A stretch of 64,000 bases of DNA from Strongylocentrotus purpuratus (Eukaryota; Echinodermata; Echinoidea; Camarodonta; Strongylocentrotidae), in contig NW_022145605.1 of the NCBI RefSeq assembly GCF_000002235.5, positions 671,321-735,320 of the forward strand, in the 5' to 3' direction. Shown here piece by piece: positions 24,621-34,961 of the stretch. The notes under the pieces are model-generated. The model did no database searches. It saw only the letters and a list, made by a program, of their open reading frames with translations, and was not told the DNA's origin. Both the position numbers and the translations under genes were made by a program. Every line of letters starts with the position of its first letter. Position 1 is the stretch's first letter.

Positions 24621-24967
24621 TTTTTTTGGATGAGCGCATAAGCATGTTGCACATGCTTTTTGCTTGCTCTCCAAAATAGCTCTTATTTGTCTGTGTTTAC
24701 TTTGTTATATCAATTTGTGTTGTTACCAGTCATTTATATATGTCTTCTGGATACCACTAGTCGAATTGCATTCGGCAGTTAGGTGATTTCACACCATTTT
24801 TTGATGACAACATTTTTTGGATTCATGTGTAGTAGTACCTAAGAAGCCATTTTCACTGTACATCTCTATGTAAGTAAAAGTACCCTGGTACTCTATTATG
24901 TAATGTATGCCTATTATGTACTGTATGCCTGAACGAACATGAATCACTGGATTCACTAGCAAGCACA

Positions 24968-27235
24968 ATGGGACCGTTTCAACTTGGACTTTTATTCACA
25001 CTCTGCCTGTATGCTACTTTGAATAGGAATGTGTACTGCAGTGAACATTCCTTCATTAAACTCTCAACTAATGAAAACTTCACCAGAAAACACTTTCTTA
25101 AAGGGAGGATTCCATACAATCCGAATAGTACAGCATCTTTTCAACTAGAGCTACTACATGCGGGTGATGTACATCCCAACCCCGGACCAGATCGGGATCA
25201 AGATGGCACTGTACCATCTTTTTGCATTCATCGTGACCCTCCCCTTCAGCGTAGAATTCACTACTCTCCAGAGGATCTGTTACAGTGGAGATATGCAAAG
25301 CTTCGACTGTCGTCCGACGTTCGTGATGTCATCCATTCTTTCGGAATTCAACGAAGAAAGACAAGGAGAGGTAAGCGCGGTAGCCGCAAAAGAAACTGTC
25401 TCCGACAATCAAAAGAGTCAAGATCATCATCTACTATCCCGATCTGCATTCAACCACGTATTCATCCATACTTTTCAGGGAAGGATAACGATGGTAATGA
25501 TAGGTCAATATGCATTCAACGAGCAAACTTAATCTCTATACCTCCGATTGAAAGTTTTACCAAAGTATGTACTTTTAATATGCGATCAATAAGGAATAAG
25601 ACGACTGATTTCTATGATTTTGTCACTGAAAATGACTTAGATATTGTAGCAGTAACTGAAACCTGGCTTAAAGATGGTGATGATGTTGTCATAGGAAAAA
25701 TTACCCCTGCCGGATATAGCTTTGAACACCGGCCGCGTCAAGGGAAGGCCGGAGGAGGGGTTGGACTGTTATACAAATCTTCGCTCTCACTCACTACTAG
25801 TCTTGTAACTTCGTTCAGATCATTTGAATCTCTTCATGTAACAATTTCAGGAAACTTTCGCTCAATCAGTTTAGTTGTAGTATACCGACCTGAATCTGAT
25901 GATCATGGGCGTCATCTACCCTTCAGTGTGTTCATGGAGGAGTTTGGTGAAATGTTGGACAGTTATCTTCTCCACCCATCAGAGATCTTACTCGTGGGTG
26001 ACTATAATATATGGGTTGACGTCCAGGATGATTCAAAGGCCAGACAGTTTCTGAACCTACTATCGACATATGGGATGAAACAGCATGTCCGTGAACCGAC
26101 CCACGACCACGAACATACACTTGACTTATTGATCACACGTGAACATGAAAATGTTATATCAAATGTAGTAGTGCAACCTGGTCTTTCAGATCATTTTGCT
26201 ATACTGTGTAACATTACATTGGAAAAACCTAAACCTATTCGACAAAGTTTCTCAACCCGGAATTTAAAGTCTTTGGATAGGCAAAGGTTCTGTAAAGGTC
26301 TCCATGTAGCTTTATCTATTCCTGACTTAGATTATGATGTTACATCTATGTGTATTAATTACGATTATTCTCTAAATGCCTTATTGGATCAACTAGCTCC
26401 CAGAAACATAAGAACTATAGTTGTCAAACCCAAGTGTCCTTGGATGACTGATGATATCCGAGAGGCAAAGTGCCTCAGACGGAGACTGGAGCGTCGTTGG
26501 AGAACCACTAAAACTGAATCCGATCGGTCTCTATTTATTAAGCAGAGACAAATAGTATCTCATCTCGCTAACCAGGCGCAAAAACATCACTACACATCTG
26601 CTGTAGCAGACTGCAGTGGCGATCAGAAGCGGTTGTTTCAAATCATAAATAAACTCTTGAATAGAAAGAAAGATCAAATTCTTCCTAGTAATGTGTCTGA
26701 TCAAGACTTAGCAAATCGTTTTTCTGATTTCTTTATCAATAAAGTTAGCAATATTCGTCGAATTCTTGACGCTCGTGATAGTACAGGTTATCAGTCAGTG
26801 TCAGAAAGTGCCACTCCCTATTTGTCTGACTTTTTACCAGCCACAACTAGTGAGGTTCGGAAAGTCATTATGAATTCTCCACCATCTACATGTGAACTAG
26901 ATCCTATCCCAACCTGTTTGATCAAAGATTTTTCTAATGAATTCACCCCATACATCACAGAGATTGTAAATTCATCTCTACGTTCTGGCATCTTTCCTGA
27001 TTGTCTGCAACATGCACTCATTAAACCTCACCTAAAGAAACCAAGCCTTGATAAACAAGAGCTTAAAAACTATCGTCCCGTTGCAAACTTAAAGTATCTT
27101 GGTAAGGTAATTGAACGTATAGTATCTACGCGTCTTCAGTCCAGCCTAAATGACCAAAAACCTTCAAAACCCCTTTCAATCGGCCTACAAGGAAAACCAC
27201 AGTGTGGAGACGACACTGTTGAAAGTACAAAATGA
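24968..27235 (+). CDS. LINE ORF: secretory-like leader, 2A-like motif, APE endonuclease, start of RT
   Basis: 755 codons. Residues 1-25 form a hydrophobic leader (PFQLGLLFTLCLYATL). At about residues 65-75 is LLHAGDVHPNPGPD, which has the shape of a 2A ribosome-skipping motif, with His where the classical motif has Glu. The APE-type endonuclease starts at TFNMRSIRNKTTDFYDF and includes AVTETWLKDGDD, GGGVGLLY, LLVGDYN and a late SDHFAI (the DHxA motif). The first RT motifs are DPIPTCLIKDF and LKNYRPVANLKYLGKVIE. The frame is lost near the A5 run at 27,156-27,160 and continues in the ORF that starts at 27,150. The start ATG follows a short AGCACA context. In vivo such proteins copy the element's RNA at nicked chromosomal DNA. 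Confidence 0.9.
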   Translation: MGPFQLGLLFTLCLYATLNRNVYCSEHSFIKLSTNENFTRKHFLKGRIPYNPNSTASFQLELLHAGDVHPNPGPDRDQDGTVPSFCIHRDPPLQRRIHYSPEDLLQWRYAKLRLSSDVRDVIHSFGIQRRKTRRGKRGSRKRNCLRQSKESRSSSTIPICIQPRIHPYFSGKDNDGNDRSICIQRANLISIPPIESFTKVCTFNMRSIRNKTTDFYDFVTENDLDIVAVTETWLKDGDDVVIGKITPAGYSFEHRPRQGKAGGGVGLLYKSSLSLTTSLVTSFRSFESLHVTISGNFRSISLVVVYRPESDDHGRHLPFSVFMEEFGEMLDSYLLHPSEILLVGDYNIWVDVQDDSKARQFLNLLSTYGMKQHVREPTHDHEHTLDLLITREHENVISNVVVQPGLSDHFAILCNITLEKPKPIRQSFSTRNLKSLDRQRFCKGLHVALSIPDLDYDVTSMCINYDYSLNALLDQLAPRNIRTIVVKPKCPWMTDDIREAKCLRRRLERRWRTTKTESDRSLFIKQRQIVSHLANQAQKHHYTSAVADCSGDQKRLFQIINKLLNRKKDQILPSNVSDQDLANRFSDFFINKVSNIRRILDARDSTGYQSVSESATPYLSDFLPATTSEVRKVIMNSPPSTCELDPIPTCLIKDFSNEFTPYITEIVNSSLRSGIFPDCLQHALIKPHLKKPSLDKQELKNYRPVANLKYLGKVIERIVSTRLQSSLNDQKPSKPLSIGLQGKPQCGDDTVESTK

Positions 27236-28403
27236 CATTTTAATAAATATGGATAAGGGGAAAGTTACTGCATTAGTTCTGTTAGATCTCAGCTGCGCCT
27301 TCGATACTGTTGACCACAATATCTTAATCGACAGACTAAAAAAGATTGGCATTGGTGGAACATGTCTTCATTGGTTTCGTTCCTACCTTTCAAATCGATC
27401 TCAAGCGGTTAACCTTCATGATACAACTTCATCGGTTGTTAATCTTCTGTTTTCTGTGCCCCAAGGATCTGTTTTAGGTCCACATCTGTTTAATGTATAT
27501 ACCTTACCACTTCATGTGATAATCAGTAAACACAATATAAGCTATCATATGTATGCAGACGATCTACAATTATATTTTTCGTGTCTTCCCATTCAGGAAC
27601 AGGTAGAAAAATGTGTTGAAGATCTTGAAAGTTGTATTCATGATGTACGAAAATGGATGAATGATTGCTATCTCAAACTAAATGACGATAAAACAGAATT
27701 TCTCTTGTTAGGCTCCAGACAACAACTATCCAAGATTGTTATAACTCATATACGTGTTGGTTCTGTGCACATTGCTCCTTCAGATAAGGCAAGAAATCTT
27801 GGTGTCATTTTCGATACAAGCATGTCTCTTGATGCACATATTTCAAAATGTGTGAAAGCTGCCAATTATCATCTTCGTAATCTTCGCGCTATAAGGAAAT
27901 TTTTAACCCCCCAAACCACTCAACAATTGATTCATGCTTTTGTAACATCTCATCTCGATAACTGTAACTCTCTCCTTTATGGACTTCCTAAATACCAAAT
28001 TCACAGACTACAAAAGGTTCAAAACTCAGCTGCCCGCCTTGTCACTAAATCTAAACGTTCGACCCATACTACTCAAATACTCAAGAACCTTCACTGGCTT
28101 CCAATAGAACAGCGTATCAAATATAAAATTCTACTACTTACTTACCGTTCACTTAATGGATCAGTCCCTGAATATATTTCCTCTCTTCTTAATATCTCTT
28201 TAAGTTCTCGTGCAGGTCTTCGTTCCTCTAATTCAACAAATTTAACACAATTAAGAACAAAGAGGAGTTGGGGAGACAGAGCTTTTACAGCTGCTGCACC
28301 CCGGTTATGGAACTCCCTACCCCATTCAATCAAAATGTCAGCCAATCAAAATGTGTTCCAAAAACAACTGAAAACCTATCTAATGTCTGAATTCCTTAGT
28401 TAA
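27150..28403 (+). CDS. LINE reverse transcriptase, remainder of the ORF
   Basis: Carries RT motifs in order: NPFQSAYKENHSVETTLL, VLLDLSCAFDTVDH, SVPQGSVLGPHLFN, the catalytic YHMYADDLQLYF, LNDDKTEFLLLGSR, and KARNLGVIFDTSMSLDAHI. The C-terminal region includes VQNSAARLVT, LHWLPIEQRIKYK and LWNSLPHSIK, all typical of CR1/L2-clade LINEs. It overlaps the preceding ORF in a different frame. The true join is a single-base slip near 27,156-27,190. The catalytic YADD box is intact. Confidence 0.9.
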   Translation: MTKNLQNPFQSAYKENHSVETTLLKVQNDILINMDKGKVTALVLLDLSCAFDTVDHNILIDRLKKIGIGGTCLHWFRSYLSNRSQAVNLHDTTSSVVNLLFSVPQGSVLGPHLFNVYTLPLHVIISKHNISYHMYADDLQLYFSCLPIQEQVEKCVEDLESCIHDVRKWMNDCYLKLNDDKTEFLLLGSRQQLSKIVITHIRVGSVHIAPSDKARNLGVIFDTSMSLDAHISKCVKAANYHLRNLRAIRKFLTPQTTQQLIHAFVTSHLDNCNSLLYGLPKYQIHRLQKVQNSAARLVTKSKRSTHTTQILKNLHWLPIEQRIKYKILLLTYRSLNGSVPEYISSLLNISLSSRAGLRSSNSTNLTQLRTKRSWGDRAFTAAAPRLWNSLPHSIKMSANQNVFQKQLKTYLMSEFLS

Positions 28404-28542
28404 GACGTAGTGTATTTCACAATATGATGTAATTAACGTTGTTGAATTATATTTAATTATGTTAAATTATTTTTGTTCAATGTACTTACCTTGTTAGGCG
28501 CCTTGAGCATCTCTTGGGGTGGATATGTGCGCATTATAAATG

Positions 28543-28545
<3 letters not shown>

Positions 28546-28575
<30 letters not shown>
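28546..28575. repeat. (ATT)n tail of the LINE
   Basis: A run of ATT units directly follows GCATTATAAATGTTGTT at the LINE 3' end and directly precedes the resumed MULE coding sequence (CTGTGTTTTATC), so it marks the 3' insertion junction. Confidence 0.9.
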
Positions 28576-28576
<1 letters not shown>

Positions 28577-29096
28577 TGTGTTTTATCAAGAAGACAGGTA
28601 CATTGGGTTTCCACACTCCACTGACAGAAGGAAACTTCAACAAGGTTACTGCAGGGAAGAAAGGTGGAAGAAACAACAACAACTACAGATGTAGGGGGAA
28701 AAATGTACAGTATGAGGCAGCCACAAGCTCTCAAAAAGATGGAATGTATACTGAAATATTTCATAACGACAACAACTTTGTTGTCATGTTCTTGCCTAAA
28801 GAGGCAAAAACTTGCAAGTCCTGCGGAACAGACTTTTGTCATCGCTTGAAGGTACAGCCTTTTGACTTAGTGTTGGCACACAAAGAAAAGTGGTATTACC
28901 CAGTTGAAGGAAACTGGGCGAACAAAAGGGCCTCAAGTTGTGAAACAACAAAGCATTATCATACCGAGAGGAAGTGTGTAACATCAAGATTTCCCTACTT
29001 CAATTCGACCTATGTAGAAGTCCCACCAAACGTAAAAGATCAACTAAAAGATTCCCACAAGAAACTTCTTTCTAAAGAGTTAGGCATAGAGTGGTG
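28576..29096 (+). pseudogene. C-terminal part of the same MULE transposase gene
   Basis: Directly after the LINE's ATT tail the reading resumes with LCFIKKTGTLGFHTP and ends SHKKLLSKELGIEW with a stop at 29,096. The part includes a cysteine/histidine cluster (KTCKSCGTDFCHR), an ETTKHYH segment and a second Cys (ERKC). C-terminal domains of this kind follow the SWIM finger in related invertebrate MULE proteins, from memory of the family. Together with the upstream piece this shows the LINE inserted within coding sequence, not between genes. Confidence 0.75.
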
Positions 29097-29489
29097 AAGT
29101 GTGACGTCATCACAAATCAATTTTTTTAATTTCTCAATTTTTTCTTCTTTTTCCGAAAGAGCATAAAAAATAATGTCCGACTGTCAAAAACAAATTAAAT
29201 ATATTAAGTATTGGCTAAGATATGATCATCTGAATAAATAGATGTCCTAAGGGAGCGTAGTGTTATAGTGGTCTGGTTCCTAATGTTATGAACCAGACCA
29301 CTATAACACTGAGTTCCCATAGGACATCTATTTATTCAGATGGTCATATCTCAGCCAATACTTAACATATTCAATTGGTTTTTGACAGTTGGACATTATT
29401 TTTGATGCTCTTTTGGAATATGAAGGATTTTTTTTTTAAATTCTAAAAATTAATTTTTCTGATGTCACAGCTTTGGTGCTCTATACAGT
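29083..29489. repeat. Long hairpin: ~200-bp inverted repeat with 10-nt loop
   Basis: The arms are nearly perfect around the centre, with GTGTTATAGTGGTCTGGTTC at 29,260-29,279 facing its complement at 29,290-29,309, and the loop CTAATGTTAT between them. Pairing continues outward through GATGTCCTA and GACATCTATTTATTCAGAT to a TGACGTCATCA/TGATGTCACA outer end. The left arm starts inside the last codons and stop of the MULE ORF. It has no ORF. It could be a fold-back transposon, the collapsed terminal repeat of the MULE, or a local inverted duplication. Confidence 0.9.
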
Positions 29490-29960
29490 TGGATTGAATA
29501 GGAAACCTGTTTACATGCTAGACTTCACTGTCAGGCACTATTGAGTGACTGACTGGCTTTTTTTTCCTTTGGTAATAACATACATAAAATAAGCTGTAAA
29601 GGGTACATTAGCATTTGTAAATATCAATAACCAACTTCTTGTAATGGCCAAAATTAAACTGATTGAAACTTTGCGCAGCATAAAACGTATGACCATTCAG
29701 CACAATGGTCTGAAAATCAGACTATTACTCACTGGCTCTATAGCTCTTAAGTTGATTCAATAGCTAGTAGTCGTTATTTTCCCACTTAAATACATTTCCA
29801 GGCCCCCTTTTTGTTAGGGAAGTTCTAAACTAGTATTATTCTTTGAAATGATGTTGGAATTTAACCTTTTCATTTTTAATGCCTGCAAATGGGACATAGT
29901 ACCTGTAATGGATCTGTTCAATTGATCATGTGCCAAATTTTTACCTTCTGTACATATATA

Positions 29961-30837
29961 CACTGTTGGTCATAAAGGTGGAATAATTATTTTTCCCCAA
30001 TTTATGGAATGATTTTGACAATGTTATATTCCTAATAGATCTAAATAATAGTATAAATTTTTTTCTCAGATTTTATTGAATGACAATTGGAGAGTGTTTT
30101 TTTTTTTGCGTGACTGCTAAAGCATGTGTGCTACTTTGCTTAATGAAGTAGGGAACCTACGTCCTTAAGTCATAACTGACAGTAATGAGGATTAATGCCT
30201 CATAAAAGGGCACTAATAAAGCACATTGACACGGTTTTGAATCTGGGGGCTCACAGTAACGAGGCCATTGCTTAGCCCATGAATCATGACTGTACGCAGC
30301 GGGCGCTAGGGTACGTCAACGCCCCACAAAAACAAAAGCAAAAAAAGAAAATGCAATAAATTTGGTTCAAGGCATGCCCACATAGAAGATGTTTTTATGT
30401 TGGGGGTCGGGGCAAAATGCAATGAATTATTGAAAATTTATTGCATTTTTATTGTTTTTTTTTTGTTTTTGTGGGGGCATCGACATACCCTAGCACCCGC
30501 TGCGTACAGTCATGATTTATTGGCTAAACAATGGCCTCGTTACTGTGAGCCCCCAGGATCAAAACCGTGTCGATGTGCTATATTAGTGCCCGTTTATGAG
30601 GCATTAATCCCTATTACTGTCAGTTATGTCTTAAGGACATAGGTCCCCTACTGTAGTTGAATAGCATAGTAGCACACACATGCTTTAGCAGTCACACAAA
30701 ACAAACACTCCCCAATTGTCATTCAATAAAACCTGAGAATGTATACCATTATCTAGATCTATTAGGAATAAATCATTGTCAAAATCACTCAATTAATAGG
30801 GGTAAAAATAATTATTCCACCATTATGACCAACAGTG
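29961..30837. mobile_element. Fold-back MITE, 877 bp, Tc1/mariner-like TA insertion
   Basis: Terminal inverted repeats CACTGTTGGTCATAAAGGTG and (rev. comp.) CACTGTTGGTCATAATGGTG are flanked by TA on both sides (29,959-29,960 and 30,838-30,839). Nearly the whole element is one long inverted repeat with ~400-bp arms and a centre near 30,400. TA duplication and the terminal sequence fit Tc1/mariner mobilisation. There is no transposase. Both arms contain the segment shared with 21,370-21,775. Confidence 0.85.
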
Positions 30838-30839
30838 TA

Positions 30840-31408
30840 TAATACATATCCCTTTTTTAAGTAATATGTAGAGACGACCTCAAGCTCTCATGAAATTGAA
30901 TCTATACAGAAATATCATGTAATGATGTGGCCCAAAGCCCTTACAGCATACCCCTTGGTATTATTAGCCCTTTTTCGTATATTTGGTGTGATATGGTATC
31001 TGAAATCGTTCAACTTTTTTTACCAAAGAAAAAAATAAATATCTTTGATGGATTTGCTTTTCTCTTCCTATGCCAAAGCTTGTGCCTTTTGTTCATATCA
31101 TGCACGTCAGGTGCTCTTGTCACATATCTGACGATCGATCAGCACTTAACAGTTACAGTAATATGAAGCAGATATGTTAAGCCTCATTTGCTCACAACGA
31201 ATTAATAAGTCAATGCAGAAAGGTTCACATTATGTTTCAACGAAACCTATCATATATCGTTAAAGTAGTAGCTTTCTCATGAAATTTGTTCTGCCAGTGA
31301 TTTATTTATTTTAAATGGTTTATTTCATTAAAAAACATTTGCGGCCCGAGAGCCGAATTGCAGTTTCATTTACAAAGTGTACATCAATGACAAAGTAAAG
31401 TTGTGTTA
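30840..31408. other. No gene recognised
   Basis: AT-rich sequence between the fold-back element and the hAT-type element. ORFs are short and without domains. Confidence 0.5.
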
Positions 31409-31416
31409 GTCGAAGG

Positions 31417-32117
31417 CAGGGGCGTAGACAACGGGGGGGGGGGGATGAGGGGGATGGCATGTACAATCATCCCCCCAGGTTTTGGGGAATGATATTTGCT
31501 TACTTAATAAGTCATAATGATGATAATAATAGTAATAATAATAATGATAACAATTATAATATTAATAATAATAATAATTATGATGATGATAATAATAATC
31601 CTCATCATTATTGTAATTGTGTTTATTGTTAGCCGCATTCACACGGTGAAAGCCAATTCTAAAACAGAATAGAAAATGAATGTGATACAACAGTATACAT
31701 AATAATTCGTGACAGAGAGTACCATACTACTATCTTTATAACAAGTATTATTCAAACAAACATATATAATTATGTATAATCATGAATTGTTCAACTTCAT
31801 GCTCCCACTATATGACTATTGTTACACTAATACTTATATCAGGACTGACTGGTATACATTAGTTTGTTGTTAAGCTTGCAGCAGCTACATCTTTTCTGTA
31901 TTGTTAACTATTTATTTATTTTTGATTTATTTAAGATGCACTTTGTTTTGTATTCATTTAAAGTATGTTGATTGATGCATGAAGACATAAGTTTGAAATG
32001 TTTAAAGAAGTTTGTTTCATGTAAAGCGCAGTGTGAATTTACCCTGTCTTGAAATGCGAGATAAAAGGAACCTATTAGTATTAGCATTATTCTTTGTATT
32101 AGTATTATTTTTTATTT

Positions 32118-32187
<70 letters not shown>

Positions 32188-33024
32188 TATAAGACTGAGA
32201 TCAAATAGAAGTAAATAATGCCCTAATTTGAAACGATGCAATGCCGTTATGGTTCCGATTTCTTCACAAACTTACAAAGCAGTATTGTTACTCCATGGAT
32301 CATAGTGATACTGTTTATGTTTTTTGTATCTGTATGTTAATGAGCCGCCAGCCAATATCCATCTATGGATACTATGCCTGTTTCTTTGAGGTAAAAAAAA
32401 GCATAGTATGTACGTATTCATTATGCTTTATAATGAACAGACATATTGTTCAAAGTTTAATCATTATTTGTTTGTTGTTTATGTGTTCTATTCACAAATG
32501 GCCACAGAGGCTGTTTTCATTCATAACCACATACCCCTATCAAGACAACAAAGACTATACCTGCCTGTACACAGTTGACATTGGTTTTTTTTCTGAAGAG
32601 GTGTAACAGCAAAATTCACAGAGATAAATAAATACGTAGTGTGGTTCAATATGCAATACTATTTGTCAGTCCATTCTGTATTCGTATGCCACGGTGTGTA
32701 GATCTTGTCGATGTATGTCTGTCCATTCAAGGCGTAGTATGTGTGTGTGTGTGTGAGTGCGTGTGTGTGTGTGGGGTGAGAGTATGTGTGTGTGTGTGTG
32801 CGTGCACGCTTGTGTGTGTTATTTTACCTCATTAAGTATGCATCAGATTGCACGATTTCAAGTTCAAAATTGCAAAAGCTCCCTACCGTGGGAGGGGGGA
32901 CACCCTCCTCCCACACCCTCCCCCCGCTCGGTCGCTTCGCTCCCTCGCTCGGGCGCTTCGCGCCCTCACTAGCGTTGGTAGCCCAGTCATCCCCCCCAGG
33001 TGTGCGAACCTGTCTACGCCACTG
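31417..33024. mobile_element. Non-autonomous hAT-type element, 1,608 bp, perfect 8-bp TSD
   Basis: The element starts CAGGGGCGTAGACA and ends TGTCTACGCCACTG (14-bp inverted repeat with one mismatch). It is flanked on both sides by GTCGAAGG (31,409-31,416 and 33,025-33,032), an exact 8-bp target duplication as made by hAT transposases. Inside are an (ATT)n tract (~32,118-32,183), a GT-rich tract (~32,736-32,815) and GC-rich subterminal sequence (GCTCGGTCGCTTCGCTCCC). No transposase ORF is present. Confidence 0.9.
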
Positions 33025-33479
33025 GTCGAAGGTGAAACTGGTAATTATTTGGTACTATGAGCGTTTAACAATCGTACTAGATATGGCAACGGACTGTTTC
33101 TATACCGTGTCGTTTTGCATGAAATTTCAGTAAGCTTGCTTTTATTTCTCAGATTTCGAGAATGGGAGTTCTCGCGTGTTCTAGGCAGCCAATGTTTAAA
33201 CTTTGACCCAGGCTCGAGCATCTTCTTTGCAAATTTGAGGCACAGACATTATCTGCGGTTACTCAAAGAGGACACTTTACACAGTTGAAGAGCATTTTCA
33301 TACGAGGCATAACGTGGCCCTAACATGAGGCGGCACGCTCGCTTATGAATTCCCACCATTTGTTCGTTTTGTTTGTCAGACAAGCTGGAGTTTCAAACGG
33401 GTGCACAATATTCCAACACTGGCCTAATGTATGAACAGTAAATGAGCACTAGATCATATGATCTAAGGGCAATCAAAAT

Positions 33480-34600
33480 TTAATGAGAACTCTCAGCATA
33501 TGCAGCCTAATTAGCTTATGCTTGCCTTCTTAACCAGTTCATCGACATGAAAAGTCCATTTTTAGATCTTTTTGGATGAAAACCCCTAGTAATTTGACAC
33601 AATCTACTCGACTAATGTCATGTCCATCAATTTGGATAACAGGCGGTGGGGCTGGTTCTCGCATGAAGGTTAAACTGTCATCACAGAACATTTTTTGTGG
33701 TTCAGTTTCATGTTGTTGCCTACAGTCCATTCTTGTAGGTTGCTCACGGTTGACTGGATATTCGGTGGCGATGGGGATTTCCTGCATTCTAGCATTGTTA
33801 GGTCATCCACATATTTCCAGTGAGACGATGGTGACCTCCGGCATGCCTCGATGATTGCCAGGAAAATAATAAGACCGAGTCTAGTCCCTTGTGGAGCCCC
33901 TGCGGAAACCTCTTGCCTCTCGTAGGTTTATCCACGCATTGAACAAACCTTGGGTCTGATAGGAGAGATGATATGTCTATAGTTCATTCAAATCACCCAT
34001 GACAATATAACCAACGTCAGAATGTCTTGGAGACATGGTGTCTATCACATGGTGAATATGCTCAATGAGTTTGTCAGCTTTAGCACAATTTGGTTGGTAA
34101 TACAGGACAGCTACAATAATGAAGGATACGGACTGTGGTAGCTTTGTTGGCTGATTTTGTATCCACATTATTTCCAAGTCATCAGGTATATCAATATCTA
34201 GGAGTGAGGGTTTCTTTGAAGTATATAGCCACACCCCCACCCCGTTTGTTCGTTCTAGATCTGAGGAACACCTCATAATTTGGGATGGACACATAATCAC
34301 ACGGCATGTCATCTTTGAACCATGTTTTGTTTAATGTCAATATCAGATTTAAGGACATTAAGTTTGTTAAATTCATCAATATTGTTGTTCATAGAACAGG
34401 TATTTATTAGCAAGCAAGATGGAAAGTTGTATACTTACACCTGCTCTTGGTTCACGATTCGGTTTGATATTAATCAGATTTGATATATTATATCGAAAAT
34501 CAGGCAATTTAATCTCTGATTGTTGGTCTCTTATCCCAATAATTGTGGTGATGCGTCGTACGATACGAGTTCCTGCACGGCAACCGCGTTTTCGCTTTCC
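33480..34600 (-). mobile_element. Truncated LINE relic with APE endonuclease and RT pieces
   Basis: On the minus strand, pieces of an endonuclease are visible (TWFKDDMPCDYVSIPNYEV, RSRTNKRGGGVAIYF at ~34,191-34,379; YIVMGDLNEL at ~33,980). An RT fragment follows with VSAGAPQGTRLG and the catalytic box KYVDDLT at ~33,800-33,900, then SRVDCVKLLGVFIQKDLK at ~33,560. The sequence jumps from the middle of the endonuclease to late RT, so an internal deletion of at least 1 kb has occurred. It is non-functional. It belongs to the CR1/L2/Rex-like group by its GAPQG and KLLGV motifs. Confidence 0.8.
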
Positions 34601-34629
34601 TATTTCTAAATCTTTAAAGATAAAGACCA

Positions 34630-34835
34630 GTCATGTTCATGCGATTGCATTGTGAAAGAAACGTTATGGAATCGATCAGAAAAGGTTGATCATCTAGCAT
34701 ATATATTGGTGTGTACTGCAAGGTTTTGGAATCATCAAAATGATAAGAAATTTGGCCCAGTATTGGTAAAGTTACAAGCACTGTACACAGAAAGATGTAT
34801 ATGGGACTATGCAACATGTGTGTGACATGTGCGTA
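34630..34835. repeat. Dispersed repeat, copy 2 (partner at 13,640-13,850)
   Basis: Shares GCGATTGCATTGTGAAAG, TTGGTGTGTACTGCAAGG and CAAGCACTGTACACAGAAAG with the first copy, in the same order and spacing. It lies directly next to the minus-strand LINE relic that ends near 34,600. Confidence 0.75.
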
Positions 34836-34961
34836 TATCTAACAGGTCCTATAATAATTTTCCAAATATATCAATTAGTAGGCGGTTTCTTGGCAAAATT
34901 GTATGATCACGTATTAGTAAAAACATATTCTTTCCCATGATTGGTAGTAAGAGCTTCCATT

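Larger units (their letters stand above)
24621..28575 (+). mobile_element. Nearly full-length CR1/L2-type LINE
   Basis: The element consists of a ~350-bp 5' region, a long ORF with endonuclease and reverse transcriptase split by one frame change, and a 3' end reading GCGCCTTGAGCATCTCTTGG ... GCATTATAAATGTTGTT followed by (ATT)n. That kind of 3' end is typical of CR1/L2-like LINEs in invertebrates. It is inserted in the coding sequence of the MULE transposase, and a 28S rRNA piece sits at its 5' end. With only one frame change in about 1,130 codons it appears relatively young. No clear target-site duplication was found. Confidence 0.9.

Noticed and set aside
24455-28597. LINE inserted in a MULE intron bounded by GTATCT and GAAGACAG
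   Set aside because: Removing the LINE and the rRNA piece leaves an intron of only ~30 bp, and coding-like sequence (VSVLQ, LCFIKKTG) continues on both sides. Insertion in an exon is simpler.
28473-28694. ORFs through the ATT tail
   Set aside because: They are created by the ATT microsatellite (Ile, Leu or Asn runs). Only the part after 28,576 is homologous to the MULE.
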